From Stephanodiscus triporus (lineage: Eukaryota > Bacillariophyta > Thalassiosirophyceae > Thalassiosirales > Thalassiosiraceae), in contig JALLAZ010000542.1 in the NCBI GenBank assembly GCA_036939755.1, positions 1 to 17,985 of the forward strand: a DNA stretch of 17,985 bases, given 5' to 3'. The notes under the pieces are model-generated. The model did no database searches. It saw nothing but the letters and a program-made list of their open reading frames with translations, and was not told the DNA's origin. Shown here one piece after another: positions 17,604 to 17,985 of this stretch. A program made the translations under genes and the position numbers. The first letter of the stretch is position 1; each line of letters starts with the position of its first letter.

Positions 17604-17793
17604 AGTCGACGACGGCGCCCCTGTCGGCTCTGCCGGCGCTCACGTGCGGCGAAGGTCGCGGCTTCGCCCTACGAACGACGACAGAGGCGGATGACCACCC
17701 ATGATGAGAGCGGTGAGGCTGAAGCGAGAATGAATTCGCGGTGCCGCCGAGGAGAGCAAGGAGGACAAGGATGTTGAATATTCGTTCGACCAT
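16300..17793 (-). CDS. Two-module VOC (glyoxalase-fold) protein, probably plastid-targeted, two exons
   Basis: Exons (minus) are 17793-17425 and 17238-16300, giving 435 aa. The N-terminus has a hydrophobic signal peptide (about 4-19) and then TANS-F (F22 at +1) followed by a Ser/Arg/His-rich stretch. This matches the bipartite plastid pre-sequence of diatoms (ASAF motif) and suggests plastid import. An Asp run (64-73) follows. The first VOC module (about 79-220) includes LLDHLNINH, GRK-TVWANAGMHQFHLPEG across the splice and MILVTDPWGTEFCI. The second (about 244-413) includes AVEDLTLYVN, FYKLVLGA and HISVYVTNL. VOC proteins include glyoxalase I, dioxygenases and resistance proteins; the reaction here is unknown. 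The 186-bp intron (GTGAGT...CGAAAG) has no stop and keeps frame, so unspliced mRNA would add 62 residues (Phe/Ser/Arg-rich, unlike VOC). Confidence 0.82.
17239..17424 (-). other. Stopless, frame-preserving intron in the VOC gene
   Basis: The 186-bp segment starts GTGAGT and ends CGAAAG, is phase 0 and has no stop codon. Removing it joins DGRK to TVWANAG, restoring a normal VOC strand-loop. The alternative, retained form is possible but interrupts the fold. Confidence 0.7.
17575..17602. repeat. (GTC)n microsatellite encoding poly-Asp
   Basis: About nine GTC units on the plus strand encode the Asp run after the presumed transit peptide of the VOC protein. Confidence 0.85.
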
Positions 17794-17985
17794 GGGCTTA
17801 CTATGATTGGGCAGCAGAGATGGACCGAAGCGTGATGGGATAAGAAGTATCTCTATCTAGATACCTAGATACTTTAGGCCCTGCCCTGTTTACTGTTTAC
17901 AGCAGGTGGTCTCGAAAGGGGTTGACTATCTTGTGGTGAGGGACAGACCGAGGGGGCCACGTGGTCTGCTACGCTGCAGCTAGGG
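17794..17985. promoter_or_regulatory. Upstream region of the VOC gene
   Basis: There are 192 bp to the window edge. It contains GCCACGTGG (17956-17964), a G-box palindrome, a short palindrome-rich stretch TATCTAGATACCTAGATA, and GTTTACTGTTTAC at about 17889-17901. TTTAGGCCCTGCCCTG (about 17874) loosely resembles a Harbinger terminus, but its partner would lie outside the window. Confidence 0.3.

Noticed and set aside
17870..17905. Possible terminus of another Harbinger-like element at the right edge
   Set aside because: Similarity to the MITE arm is weak and no partner arm lies in the window.

Overview
The window looks like a stretch of nuclear genome from a unicellular alga, most likely a centric diatom or a close stramenopile. 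It is not bacterial. Genes carry short GT-AG introns (about 80-190 bp, a few of 440-530 bp), and most donors are GTGAGT, GTAAGT or GTATGT. Coding regions are rich in GAC/GTC microsatellites that encode Asp, Asn or Ser runs. One protein starts with a signal peptide followed by an ANS-F junction, like the ASAF-type plastid pre-sequences of diatoms. No tRNA, rRNA or CRISPR was seen. The organism assignment is inference from these traits.

Left third (1-3900), repeat-rich. A minus-strand acidic one-pass membrane protein (about 344-962) is probably broken by a one-base change in a G9 tract. Beside it lie a 123-bp inverted-repeat element (960-1082) and a 239-bp MITE (1090-1328) with perfect 20-bp terminal repeats and TAA target duplications. 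Next comes a two-gene PIF/Harbinger DNA transposon (1411-3872). It holds a DDE transposase (+) and a convergent Myb/SANT-like protein (-), bounded by imperfect inverted repeats with ATCTGGA-type subterminal repeats. The transposase keeps its D182/D258/E306 triad, but the Myb frame has no in-frame ATG ahead of its domain.

Middle (3900-10700), housekeeping genes. These are a two-exon nucleoside diphosphate kinase (4143-4788, +), an intronless membrane-anchored or secreted SGNH/GDSL-type hydrolase (5176-6546, +), and a three-exon, four-KH-domain RNA-binding protein of FUBP/KSRP type (7215-10191, -) whose first KH resembles that of splicing factor 1.

Right (10700-17800). A six-exon gene (10716-14681, -) encodes an F-box fused to a SNF2-family ATPase, with a roughly 185-residue unrecognised insertion in the second RecA lobe and a C-terminal C2HC finger. 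It is head-to-head, with 227 bp between start codons, with a SENP8/NEDP1-like Ulp1-fold protease (14909-15938, +). The protease family processes or removes NEDD8, and the F-box family works in cullin ligases that NEDD8 activates, so the pair may be functionally linked; this is inference. The last gene (16300-17793, -) is a probably plastid-targeted protein with two VOC (glyoxalase-fold) modules and an intron that has no stop codon and a length divisible by three.

Exon boundaries were inferred by hand from reading frame, splice-site consensus and family similarity. All spliced models have consistent phase.
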